DNA of 64,000 nucleotides, from contig CAVTWA010000011.1 in NCBI GenBank assembly GCA_963738025.1, positions 372,001 through 436,000 on the forward strand, given 5' to 3'. This document shows, one piece after another, positions 33,348 to 42,307 of the stretch. A program made the translations under genes and the position numbers. The stretch's first letter is position 1. Each line of letters opens with the position of its first letter. Under the pieces are notes generated by a model. It ran no database searches. It was not told the DNA's origin and saw nothing but the letters and a program-made list of their open reading frames with translations. Origin of the DNA: 20CM-2-55-15 sp963738025. Its GTDB lineage: Bacteria; Acidobacteriota; Terriglobia; 20CM-2-55-15.

Positions 33348-34558
33348 TTAATTCCGGACGATCCGACTGTGAACGGTCTTGAGATTGAACACCCAGACCG
33401 GATCGCTGTTGACCCGGCCGATGGCGATTTGATGCGGATAGCGTCCCTTATTGACGTTCGAGTAATTCGAATATCGAACCTGGATGGGCGCTTTGTCGCC
33501 GATCTTATAGACAAGCTCAGCCGGAAGACCGTCCTCGCCGACCGTCAGGACGTACGAATCCGCCGTATCCATGCTTTCGACGCGATTCTCGTCTGCTTCC
33601 GAGGCAACCAAAGGACGTTGGACAAGGGCATGGAGGACGTCCTGTAATTGATAGCTCAGGAAGACGGTCGATGCTTGGTCGGCTATTTTATCGCCACCGT
33701 TCTTGAGCGCGCCCTTGCAGTCCTGTTTGCTCGTTTGTGCCGAGATCGAAGCCGTACACTGACCATCCGAAGTTTTAAAGGTCGCTGACAGGTTCCTGCC
33801 GGGATGCCTGTTAAACGCCACGGTCCATTGCTGAACCTTGCCGTCACTGTCCGTCCACTGCATTGTGCCGTCCACATCGATATCCGTCAGCTCGGCAACC
33901 CCGTCGATACTACCTAGACTCGCCAAAGCTTTCAGCACGGAGGCCCGTGCGCTGTTCTGCCGGGCGAGCAGACTGGGCTTCAGCAGGAATTGCTGCTCGG
34001 CCGGTTTGCCTTCCGTCAGCTGGATTCGTTGCGTCAGTTGTTCGTAGCCGTCGGCGAAAACTTGGACAGTCACATCTCCCGGATGCAGTCCACTGACCGT
34101 CTTCCGATTGTGTTCCGTGGATCCTTCATACCGGTCGTCGATTGCGAACGCGCAATCTTTGGGTTGACAGACAATCGTCAATGGTCCGGCGAGTTTGGGT
34201 GCAGGCGGCGCCGGAGATGGCGGCACAACCGGCGGCGGAATCATCGACAGGAGTTTCGCACTGGCCCCAAATTGTTTCAGTATGTCCAATGCTACCGGAC
34301 TGGCCTGAAATTGCACTCCGGCCTTCGACACCAGTTCCTCGACACGGCTCGAATTCCGCAGTGTGGACAAGGACTCGATGACCTGACGTAATGTCATGGG
34401 CATCGGGGCTTTCGCTGTGCTTCGTTGTCCGCGCTGCGCTGTTGGAGTTCCTGGCGTGGAGTTCCTGCCGTTGCAGTTCCTCTGGACTGGGCGGAGACTC
34501 TCGTTGGGCCAAACGCGGCCAACGAGAACAAAATGGCAAAGGCGATAAATAGCCGCAT
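33348..34558 (-). pseudogene. Exported PEGA-like domain protein with a frameshift after its signal peptide
   Basis: The main open frame (34403-33348, 351 residues) starts MPMTLRQVIESL without a signal. Directly upstream in another frame, ATG 34558 starts a clear signal peptide (MRLFIAFAILFSLAAFGPTRVSAQ) followed by a polar linker running into the same sequence. One added base near 34413 joins them into ~403 residues. The body has a Pro-rich linker (PPPVVPPSPAPPAP), a PEGA-like beta unit (about 75-142: CQPKDCAFAIDDRYEGSTEHN, VQVFADGYEQL) and a beta-rich C-terminal domain (VHALVQRP, SYVLTVGEDGLPAELVYKIG). PEGA domains occur in cell-surface proteins. Whether the break is real or a read error is open; as written export is lost. 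Confidence 0.6.
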
Positions 34559-34744
34559 GCGGACTATTTTAATAAATTATTTAAAATCCGAGAGCATAGA
34601 TAAAGAACGATTATTCACGATCCGATAAGTGATTGATAAGCAAAGATATAAATTATCGAGAAATGGTCGCGACGCTTGGCCGCTGATGTAGCAACGCAAT
34701 CGACCTGGGGTCTTCTGCTGCGACAAGGCCCAGGGGCCATCAGT

Positions 34745-35317
34745 TCAGTAGGATGTTCCGCGAGCCCCCGCAAGCCCGGCTTCCTGGCTTAATAGCGGAG
34801 CAAACCCTGACGTGACGTACCGCCGTTCCAGGCGGGAGAAATTGGTGTAGCTCTCCACTTGTGCACGCTTCTGCATGAATTGACAGAAGAGGATTTCATC
34901 CTGCTCGGCGGAAAGACACCGCTCCGCAAGTTGGCCCAGAATCGCTTCCTCACGATCGCAGTGCGCGCGCAGGAGGCCGGTCAAGCGGCGCGAACTGCGG
35001 AAGAACGCCATGCCTTTCCTGCACATGAGAGCATCTTCGATTTCGGCAACCAGAATTCGCTCGTCACCATGCTCGGAGACAAACTGTTGCAGCGGGCATA
35101 CATCAGGGGCGGCGGCGAGCAGGGCAGGAAAGAGAAAGTTCTCCTCCATGGCCTGGTGATACTGGTCTCCGAAGAGCCGGAGAAATTTCAACATCACTGT
35201 TGCATCGAAGATTTCAATGCGCTGGCCGTGTTCCAGTTTCTGCAGCATTCCATCGACAACATCCAGGCCGCGCCGAAGAACAATATGGTCCTTAATGACA
35301 AGTTCTGTGCATTTCAT
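34745..35317 (-). CDS. Hemerythrin-like domain protein
   Basis: The 190-residue cytosolic four-helix protein has iron-ligand candidates in hemerythrin order: H11 (IKDHIVLRRG), H54 and E58 (YHQAMEENFLFP), H83 and E86 (SEHGDER), H119 and E123 (AHCDREE). Such proteins bind a di-iron centre and sense or handle oxygen, NO or iron. ATG 35317 was chosen because the homology starts there; the frame extends to 35554 through the leader hairpin and a neighbouring gene. The leader with its terminator-like hairpin lies 15-65 bases upstream. It follows the transglutaminase gene on the same strand after 124 bases. Confidence 0.82.
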   Translation of the reverse strand: MKCTELVIKDHIVLRRGLDVVDGMLQKLEHGQRIEIFDATVMLKFLRLFGDQYHQAMEENFLFPALLAAAPDVCPLQQFVSEHGDERILVAEIEDALMCRKGMAFFRSSRRLTGLLRAHCDREEAILGQLAERCLSAEQDEILFCQFMQKRAQVESYTNFSRLERRYVTSGFAPLLSQEAGLAGARGTSY

Positions 35318-35331
35318 AGTGTTTTCCGTGC

Positions 35332-35385
35332 AAAAAAAAACGTCCTCGGAAGGGCCGCACTCTTTCGCGGTTTCCGGGACGTCAT
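35332..35385 (-). promoter_or_regulatory. Leader with terminator-like hairpin and short leader ORF, upstream of the hemerythrin gene
   Basis: On the minus strand, ACGTCCCGGAA ... CCGC (5' arm) pairs with GCGG ... TTCCGAGGACGT (3' arm), giving an ~15-base-pair stem with one mismatch. A run of nine T follows (35340-35332), then 14 bases to the start codon. An ATG at 35385, inside a conserved ACGGAC-ATGACGTCCCGG context, opens a 23-residue frame (MTSRKPRKSAALPRTFFF...) whose TGA overlaps the hemerythrin ATG. The same layout precedes the gene at 42129. It may be an attenuator, or, less likely, the terminator of the upstream operon. Confidence 0.65.
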
Positions 35386-35441
35386 GGTCCGTAGTCGTAC
35401 TGCGTTGTACGAGCCGAGTTTCGGCTAATTTAGAATAGCTG

Positions 35442-36305
35442 TCAAGCGGTTTCGAGTGCCCGCACGTACACCTCGACGCGCACGGTCTGGCCGCCGCCGC
35501 CAAGGCTGATGCCCTTAACAGGTGTGACGTCGCCGTAATCGCGTCCCCAGGCAAGTGTTATGTGACTGTCGGACACCATCAAATTGTTCGTCGGATCGAA
35601 GCTCAGCCAGCCGGTTCCGGGGAAAAACACCGAAGCCCACGCATGCGAGGCCTGCGCCCCCTGCACTTTCGGACCGGGGCGGACATATCCGCTGACGTAT
35701 CGTGCGGCGAGCCTCTGTGATCGCAACGCGCCGATCATGAGGTGGGCGAAATCCTGGCAAACGCCGCGCCGGTGACGCATCACCTCCGCAAGCGAGATTC
35801 CGATGGATGTGGACTGCGGACGATACTTGAAGTCGGAATGGATTCGGCGCATGAGCTCCCGGGCGACTTCCATCAATGGACGACCGGATACGAATGTCTT
35901 TCGCGCGTATTCCGCCAACTGTGGTGTGACGGATACATGGGGTGAGTTATGGATAAATTCGGATGCTTCGGTACACGTCCAATCCGATGTGGAATCCAGG
36001 GCCTGCCGCGCCTCTTCCCATGAAATGGTGGGCACGGAATCCGTTTGCGTCGGAACCACCTCTACGGTGCTTTCGCCGGTTATCTCGAGGTGCTCATGTT
36101 TCTCAAAGAGTTCGAACGACGCCACGCTGTTGCCATAGTAATCCTCGCGCTGGTGCATAAATGCAGGCTCAGGCAGAACGCGAATAGCCGTTGTTCGAAC
36201 GTGCTGGGCTTCGGACGGCCGGGGTGTCAGCCGCACTTCATTCAGTGAATGAGTTACGGGACTCTCGTAGATGTAGCGGGTGGAATGATTCACCTGATAG
36301 AGCAT
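35442..36305 (-). CDS. Transglutaminase-like cysteine protease-fold protein
   Basis: A 287-residue two-part protein: an N-terminal beta domain (YQVNHSTRYIYESPV, typical of bacterial transglutaminase N-domains) and the core domain with catalytic C183 (RRGVCQDFAH), H221 (ASHAWASVFF) and D237 (LSFDPTNN). It lacks a signal peptide, so it acts in the cytoplasm. Family members can be peptidases or amide-bond makers. In the amidoligase clusters described for other bacteria, this protein is encoded next to the ATP-grasp/alpha-E and DUF2126 genes, as here. The ATP-grasp gene ends 16 bases upstream. Likely role: removal or trimming of a ligated peptide tag (inference). Confidence 0.88.
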   Translation of the reverse strand: MLYQVNHSTRYIYESPVTHSLNEVRLTPRPSEAQHVRTTAIRVLPEPAFMHQREDYYGNSVASFELFEKHEHLEITGESTVEVVPTQTDSVPTISWEEARQALDSTSDWTCTEASEFIHNSPHVSVTPQLAEYARKTFVSGRPLMEVARELMRRIHSDFKYRPQSTSIGISLAEVMRHRRGVCQDFAHLMIGALRSQRLAARYVSGYVRPGPKVQGAQASHAWASVFFPGTGWLSFDPTNNLMVSDSHITLAWGRDYGDVTPVKGISLGGGGQTVRVEVYVRALETA

Positions 36306-36321
36306 CTTTGTCAGAAGATCG

Positions 36322-38853
36322 TCATGACGACGCCGTAAAACGGCATGCGGTCAGGTTGCTGAAATAACGCGCCGTCAGCGCATCCGACAATTCCCATAGT
36401 GTTGTTTTTACGTCCCGCAGCAGTTCTTCTAATGCACTGAAGTTACCACTGCTATCGCGCTGCGAAATATCGATCGGGCTGGCGGACCGGACCGCATTCA
36501 ATGCTTTCAAAACCAGATCGTGCTCCGTTGAATGTTCAGCGTCTTCCTCCCGTTCCTGAAGCCGGCGGATCTGATGAAGGAGGGCGGCCAGTGGGAAACC
36601 CACGGATCGCGGATTCGATTCGTCCACGAGCAGCAGCTGAAGAACGAGATCGGTCTGCAGCGTTGTCGGGTAGCGCCTCCGGTAGGTGATCGTGCTGTCC
36701 GCGATCTGAAGCAGAACTTGAAGACACGGTTCAATGTCGTCGGCCGCCGAGCCAAGACCGCAGCGCAGCAGTTCAGACGTATGAAGGGCCCGTTCCATGC
36801 GGCGGCCGATTTCGAGAAAGCGCCATCCGAACCCGCGAGTCGTATTCTCGCTGAGCAATCCCGAAAAGGCGGATAACGTGATGACAGCGTTATCGAGCAG
36901 GTCCAGGCCGCCGGCGTAACGTTGATCCGTACTGGAGGGCGCGAAACCGGAAAAGTTCGATTCCAGCTGCTGCAGTGTCCTCCAGGTATCCTGGGACAAT
37001 CTCTCCTTCAAATGCCAGGCTACGCGCCGCAATTCCTTCAGGTTCCAACGCAGACTCGAGGTTTGCGAGGGATCGTATACCATTTCGGTCAGCATCCGCT
37101 GCACGGACCAGCGCTGTTCGCCAAGCGACGCGGCGGACGTTCCCTCCGGAAGATAAGCCAGACCGGCGAGCAGACGCACCGCTGTCTCTAAGGAAATGGC
37201 ACCTCCGAAATCCGCTTCGCTGGACACCGCAGGCCATAGAGTTCGCACAAACCGGACACGCGCCTCAACACGTTCGGTGTAACGGCCCAGCCAGAACAGA
37301 TTGTCCGCAACCCGGCTCGGCAGCTCTTCGCCGCTTGGAAGCACCGGTACATGTGCCGACGACTGAGATCTTGCCGAAACGGCTTCTTCCGCATTGCCGA
37401 GGACCCAGGTGTCCTTACTTTTTCCTCCCAGTTGCATCGAAACAACCAGGGAAGAATCTTGTGTGGACACGCGCGTCAAGCCGCCGGGTAAAGCCGTGTA
37501 CCCCTGTCCATTCCAGGCGGCATATACGCGCAGTACCGCATGCCGCGGAACAATGCCGTTATCGGTATAGACCGGCAAAGTAGAGAGAGCCACTCGCTCC
37601 TGGGCGACCGACTCTTCCGGTTGTGCCTGAATCTTGCGCACCAGCGCTTCGATGGCGGAAGGCTGCATTGCCGCAGGAAATTTCGGGTGCTGCCCGATTC
37701 GTGAAAAAGCAGGCTTGATGACGAGCTCTTGAAGATGATCCAGGACATATTGGCGAGGCTCTTCCTGACCGCACCACCACGTTGCAACCGACGGCATATG
37801 CAACTCTTCAGCGAGAAGGTGCCGGCAAAGACCCGGCAGAAATGCCATCAGCGCGGACGTTTCGACCATGCCGCTGCCCAGCGCATTATCGATGACAACG
37901 GAACCGCTGCGCACGGCTTCAACCAGTCCAGGCACTCCCAGCAGAGAGTCTCCGCGCAATTCGAGAGGATCGCAGAAGCTATCGTCTACGCGGCGCAGGA
38001 TGACATCGACAGGTTTCAAACCGGCCAGGGTTTTCAGATAGACCCGCCGATCGAGAACCGTGAGATCCGCGCCCTCGACAAGCGTGAAATTCCACTGTCC
38101 CGCGAGGAACGAATGCTCGAAGTAAGTTTCCGCACCCGGTCCCGGGGTCAAAAGAACAACGGTTGGATTGGATCGCTGGTCTCCGGCAAGGGCAAGCAGC
38201 GAGTCACGCTTGATGTCATAAAACCTGGCAAGCTGACGGACCCTGGATCGGTCGAACACGTCGGGCAATGTTCTGGCGCTCACCAGCCGGTTTTGCAGCG
38301 TATAGCCCATGCCGGAGGGCGCTTGAGTACGATCGGCGATAACCCACCAGTTTCCCGCGGGTGATCGCGCAAGGTCCATCGCATAGGTGTGGAGATAAAC
38401 ACCGGCTTTCGGTGTGATGCCGAAGCATGGCCGAACGAACTGCGGATTTCCTAAAACAAGCGCTGGAGGAAGAAGGCTTTCGTGCAGCAGGCGCTGCGGG
38501 CCATACAGATCGACCAGAATGGCGTTAAACAGGGTCGCACGTTGGATTACCGCCTGCTCTATTGCTGACCATTCTCTCGCGTCGATCACAAGAGGAATGG
38601 GGTCCATTGGCCAGGGATATTCGCTTCCTTCCGGCAGGCTGCCGACATTGTAGGTGATCCCCTGAGACTGTATGAGTTGCTGGCCCGTTTGCCAGCGGCG
38701 GCTCAGCTGCCGGAAGCCCATCCGGCCGAGTTCTACAAATAGCTTTCTCCAGTGATGGCGTGGAAATCCGGAGGGCAGGAGTGCTTCGTCCCAGTAACCG
38801 TCAACCGGCCCGTATTCCAAGCGATCACCTTTTGGTTCGGTTTTCACCGGCAC
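36322..38853 (-). CDS. Circularly permuted ATP-grasp (DUF404/407) fused to alpha-E domain (DUF403)
   Basis: This 843-residue fusion begins with a circularly permuted ATP-grasp domain (about 60-510: YNVGSLPEGSEYPWPMDPIPLV, FGITPKAGVYLHTYAMDLARSP, WWVIADRTQAPSGMGYTLQNR, RRVDDSFCDPLELRGDS). The alpha-helical alpha-E domain follows (about 520-840: PSRVADNLFWLGRYTERVEARVR, LRWNLKELRRVAWHLKERL). The same two domains are separate genes in many bacteria. ATP-grasp ligases join a carboxyl to an amine using ATP. The start is GTG at 38853, 3 bases after the DUF2126 stop, so the genes form one operon. The system is proposed to build small peptide modifications (known from family studies); its target here is unknown. 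Confidence 0.92.
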   Translation of the reverse strand: MPVKTEPKGDRLEYGPVDGYWDEALLPSGFPRHHWRKLFVELGRMGFRQLSRRWQTGQQLIQSQGITYNVGSLPEGSEYPWPMDPIPLVIDAREWSAIEQAVIQRATLFNAILVDLYGPQRLLHESLLPPALVLGNPQFVRPCFGITPKAGVYLHTYAMDLARSPAGNWWVIADRTQAPSGMGYTLQNRLVSARTLPDVFDRSRVRQLARFYDIKRDSLLALAGDQRSNPTVVLLTPGPGAETYFEHSFLAGQWNFTLVEGADLTVLDRRVYLKTLAGLKPVDVILRRVDDSFCDPLELRGDSLLGVPGLVEAVRSGSVVIDNALGSGMVETSALMAFLPGLCRHLLAEELHMPSVATWWCGQEEPRQYVLDHLQELVIKPAFSRIGQHPKFPAAMQPSAIEALVRKIQAQPEESVAQERVALSTLPVYTDNGIVPRHAVLRVYAAWNGQGYTALPGGLTRVSTQDSSLVVSMQLGGKSKDTWVLGNAEEAVSARSQSSAHVPVLPSGEELPSRVADNLFWLGRYTERVEARVRFVRTLWPAVSSEADFGGAISLETAVRLLAGLAYLPEGTSAASLGEQRWSVQRMLTEMVYDPSQTSSLRWNLKELRRVAWHLKERLSQDTWRTLQQLESNFSGFAPSSTDQRYAGGLDLLDNAVITLSAFSGLLSENTTRGFGWRFLEIGRRMERALHTSELLRCGLGSAADDIEPCLQVLLQIADSTITYRRRYPTTLQTDLVLQLLLVDESNPRSVGFPLAALLHQIRRLQEREEDAEHSTEHDLVLKALNAVRSASPIDISQRDSSGNFSALEELLRDVKTTLWELSDALTARYFSNLTACRFTASS

Positions 38854-38856
38854 GGT

Positions 38857-41800
38857 TTACTCATATTCTTTCCGAAGATCCAACGTCGCGGGGAACTCGG
38901 GATCGACCACCGCGGAACCGACGTGCACAGGTCCTGGCGTATGACCGAAAGGAAAGAACCGTGCCACGCGACGAGCCTCAGCCTCGTTCGAGTTAACCGG
39001 AAATGTTTCGTAGCTCCGTCCGCCCGGATGCGCCACATGATAGGTGCAGCCGCCGACGGAGCGACCGGCAGTCATATCCACGACATCAAATATCAATGGT
39101 ACATGTACCGGAATGGTCGGATGAAGACATCGAGGCGGCTGCCATGCCCGATATCGCACGCCGCAAACGAACTGGCCATGCGTCCCGGTTGATTGCAAGG
39201 GCAGGCGCCGGCCATTGCATGTGATGGTCAGTTTTTCGCTCACCAGGCCTTTCACCAGAACCTGAATCCGCTCGACAGATGAATCGACATACCGCGTCGT
39301 TCCTCCTGCGCCAGGCTCTTCACCAAGGACGTACCATGGTTCGATCGCCTGCCGCAACTCCAACTCCACACCTTCGTAGCACACACGTCCGTAAACGGGG
39401 AAACGAAATTCGGCATGCGGAGCGAACCACTGGTCATCCACGGCATAGCCGGCCTGCTGCAGATCTTTTATAACCGTCTCAAAGTCCCTCTCCACAAAGT
39501 ATGGCAGTAGAAACAGATCGTGAAGACGCGTACCCCAGCGGATCGGTTTTGCGTCGTACGGCGTGCGCCAGAACCAGGCCACGAGTGCGCGCACCAGCAG
39601 CTGCTGAGCAAGACTCATCCGGGCGTGAGGCGGCATCTCGAAGGCTCGCATTTCCACCAGCCCGAGCCGGCCTGTCGCACTGTCCGGTGAGTACAGTTTA
39701 TCGATGCAGAACTCGGCACGGTGCGTATTACCGGTCACGTCGACGAGCAGATTCCTGAAAATGCGATCCACCAACCATGGCGGGCATTCACCAGCCGCAG
39801 TACGCTTCAGCAGGCTGAACGCGAGTTCCAATTCATAAATTGCATCGGCCCGGGTTTCATCGACCCGCGGGGCCTGACTTGTCGGACCGATAAAGACGCC
39901 GGAAAACAGGTAGGAGAGAGCGGGATGATTCAGCCAATAGCCGATCAGGCTTTTGAGCAAATCAGGCCGGCGCAGGAACGGGCTATCCGATGGCGAAATG
40001 CCGCCAAGCGTCAGGTGGTTACCGCCACCGGTGCCCGTGTGCCGGCCATCGAGCATGAATTTCTCGGTTCCCAGTCGGGTTAATCGTGCTTCCCCGTACA
40101 AGGCGACGGTATTTTGCACGAGTTCCCGCCAGTTGGCGGCGGGATGGACGTTCACTTCGATCACACCGGGATCGGGTGTGACCTTGATGACGCGCAATCG
40201 CGAATCGTAAGGAGGTGGGTAACCTTCGACCAGAACCGGCATTTTCAGCCGCGCGGCGGTGTATTCCACGGCGGCAATCAGTTCGAGATAGTCCTCAATG
40301 GAACTTACTGGAGGCAGAAACACCCAGAGTTTGCCGTCGCGTGCTTCGACAGACAGCGCGGTTCGAACTACAGATCCGGCGGGTGCGGGGCGGGGAGCAA
40401 CGGTTGTTTCCAACCGGCGCTGCTGCAATGCGGGAACGGGTAAGGGGCCCCGGGGCGCCGTCGGGTCCACCACCCAGATCTGCCGGATTTGCCCGGCCGG
40501 TTCCCATGCCAGACTGGCCAGAGGAAGGCGAAACCCTACCGGCGAATCGCCGGGAACCAGAAATAGATGGCGTGCCCGGAGCATCCATAAACCGGTCTGC
40601 CATTCAGGACCATGCTTGCCGTAGCCCCGTTGCAAAGGCAAGACAAACCCGACAGGCTTTCCCAGACCGCGTTCAAAAACGCGGCGAAGGCGCTCGCGTT
40701 CTTCCGGGTCATCGAGTTTGTTGTCCTGCGGATCGACATTGACCGGCAATTGACGCTCTTTCAATGCATAGGCCAGTGGATCTTCGTAGGCGCTGATGAC
40801 GTATTCCGGATCGATCGATAGGGTTCGCGAGACTTCTTCCGCAAACCGTTGGGCATCCGCCGGACCAAATCCGTAATTCCGATCTGGATCGGCTACCCAC
40901 TGCGCATCGTTCCAGAGAGGTAAACCGTCCGTGCGCCAGTAACAACTGAATGCCCATCTTGGCAGGGATTCTCCCGGATACCACTTGCCTTGTCCGAAAT
41001 GCAGGAAGGCGCCAGGAGCGAATTGCTTGCGCAATCGCTTGAGAAGAACAGCTCCCAGCCGCAGTTTGGCGGGACCAAGCGCAGCCGTGTTCCACTCCTC
41101 GCCGTCCATATCGTCAATGGAAACAAATGTGGGTTCGCCGCCCATCGTGAGTCGGACATCGCCGGCAGTAAATTCGGCATCAATCTGATCGCCGACTGCG
41201 CACATGCACGCCCACTGGTCTTCGGTGTAAGGCTTCGTTACTCGCGGGTCTTCATGGATTCGCGTTACCTGCATCTCGTGCGCGAACTCCACTTCACATT
41301 CACTGACTAATCCTGAAACGGGAGCGGCTGAGGCCGGCTCCGCAGTGGCCGCCAGCGGGATGTGTCCCTCGCCTGTCAGTAGACCGGAAGTCGGATCCAG
41401 TCCAATCCATCCGGCGCCGGGCAAGTACACCTCTGCCCAGGCGTGCAGGTCTGTAAAATCGTCGCTCGGACCCATCGGCCCTTCAAGAGGTTTGACGTCG
41501 GGTTTGAGCTGGATCAGATAACCAGAGACAAAACGCGCGGCAAGGCCCAATCGCCGAAGGATCTGAACCAGAAGCCATGCCGAGTCCCGGCAGGAACCGT
41601 TGGCCAGCTTCAGGGTCTCTTCCGGTGTCTGGATACCCGGTTCCATGCGGATTACGTAGTGAATCTCTCCTTGTAAGCGTTGATTGAGGTAGACCAGGAA
41701 ATCGATGGTTCGTACTTCAGTGCGATCGACCGAGGCCAGGAACTGTTCCAATAGAGGCCCCATGGTCGAGGGTTCCAGGAATGGACGCAGTTCACGCTGT

Positions 41801-42129
41801 TCCTGCTGCTCATAACGGAATGGATATTTCTCGGCGTAGGGTTCCAGAAAGAAATCAAATGGATTGATGACCGTCACTTCCGCTGCCAGACTGATTTCCA
41901 GAGAAAATCGCCGCGTCGGCTTAGTAAAAACCAGACGTGCCAGAAAGTTACCGTACGGATCCTGTTGCCAGTTTATGAAGTGTTCTTCCGGTTCAATACG
42001 CAACGAATAACTCGTTATAGGAGTCCGGCTGTGAGGCGCCGGACGCAGGCGCACGATTTGCGGTGAAAGCGTGACCAGCCGATCGTAGCTGTAGACCGTT
42101 TTGTGATGCAGTAAGACTCGAATTCCCAT
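38857..42129 (-). CDS. Large transglutaminase / DUF2126 amidoligase protein
   Basis: A 1090-residue protein. The N-terminal transglutaminase-like unit (1-280) has C180 (NGSCRDSAW), H229 (TDLHAWAEV) and D245 (GLDPTSG). The large DUF2126 part (about 320-1085), assigned to amidoligases, includes RLTMGGEPTFVSIDD, LLGAVLLKR-like, ASVRTALSVEARDG, GTGGGNHLTLGG and HPALSYLFSGVFIGPTSQAPR. GTGGGNH is a good candidate active-site loop. The gene heads the operon with the ATP-grasp/alpha-E and second transglutaminase genes (gaps 3 and 16 bases). Its 5' leader has the same terminator-like hairpin as the hemerythrin gene. It likely ligates an amine or peptide to a carboxyl; the product is unknown. Confidence 0.9.
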   Translation of the reverse strand: MGIRVLLHHKTVYSYDRLVTLSPQIVRLRPAPHSRTPITSYSLRIEPEEHFINWQQDPYGNFLARLVFTKPTRRFSLEISLAAEVTVINPFDFFLEPYAEKYPFRYEQQEQRELRPFLEPSTMGPLLEQFLASVDRTEVRTIDFLVYLNQRLQGEIHYVIRMEPGIQTPEETLKLANGSCRDSAWLLVQILRRLGLAARFVSGYLIQLKPDVKPLEGPMGPSDDFTDLHAWAEVYLPGAGWIGLDPTSGLLTGEGHIPLAATAEPASAAPVSGLVSECEVEFAHEMQVTRIHEDPRVTKPYTEDQWACMCAVGDQIDAEFTAGDVRLTMGGEPTFVSIDDMDGEEWNTAALGPAKLRLGAVLLKRLRKQFAPGAFLHFGQGKWYPGESLPRWAFSCYWRTDGLPLWNDAQWVADPDRNYGFGPADAQRFAEEVSRTLSIDPEYVISAYEDPLAYALKERQLPVNVDPQDNKLDDPEERERLRRVFERGLGKPVGFVLPLQRGYGKHGPEWQTGLWMLRARHLFLVPGDSPVGFRLPLASLAWEPAGQIRQIWVVDPTAPRGPLPVPALQQRRLETTVAPRPAPAGSVVRTALSVEARDGKLWVFLPPVSSIEDYLELIAAVEYTAARLKMPVLVEGYPPPYDSRLRVIKVTPDPGVIEVNVHPAANWRELVQNTVALYGEARLTRLGTEKFMLDGRHTGTGGGNHLTLGGISPSDSPFLRRPDLLKSLIGYWLNHPALSYLFSGVFIGPTSQAPRVDETRADAIYELELAFSLLKRTAAGECPPWLVDRIFRNLLVDVTGNTHRAEFCIDKLYSPDSATGRLGLVEMRAFEMPPHARMSLAQQLLVRALVAWFWRTPYDAKPIRWGTRLHDLFLLPYFVERDFETVIKDLQQAGYAVDDQWFAPHAEFRFPVYGRVCYEGVELELRQAIEPWYVLGEEPGAGGTTRYVDSSVERIQVLVKGLVSEKLTITCNGRRLPLQSTGTHGQFVCGVRYRAWQPPRCLHPTIPVHVPLIFDVVDMTAGRSVGGCTYHVAHPGGRSYETFPVNSNEAEARRVARFFPFGHTPGPVHVGSAVVDPEFPATLDLRKEYE

Positions 42130-42136
42130 GTCGCCT

Positions 42137-42184
42137 AAAAAGAAAAACGTCTCGGACTCTCATTGCTGAGTTCCGGGACGTCAT
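42137..42184 (-). promoter_or_regulatory. Leader with terminator-like hairpin and short leader ORF, upstream of the amidoligase operon
   Basis: On the minus strand an ACGTCCCGGA ... TCCGAGACGT stem (42147-42181) is followed by a T-rich tract (TTTTTCTTTTT, 42147-42137) and then 7 bases to the start codon at 42129. An ATG at 42184, in the context GACGGAACAATGACGTCCCGG, begins a leader ORF (MTSRNSAMRVRDVFLF) that runs into the coding region in another frame. Because no minus-strand gene lies upstream, the hairpin cannot be the terminator of a preceding gene, so an attenuator controlling the operon is likelier. Confidence 0.7.
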
Positions 42185-42307
42185 TGTTCCGTCTCAAAGT
42201 GGCACGACCGTGTACCAAACGCCTCTAGACTACGACACACCAAGGGCGAACCAATAGAAATTCTTTCCCGTAGCGGCGGTTTGTAAAGCTTTGAAGGTGT
42301 GACCAGT

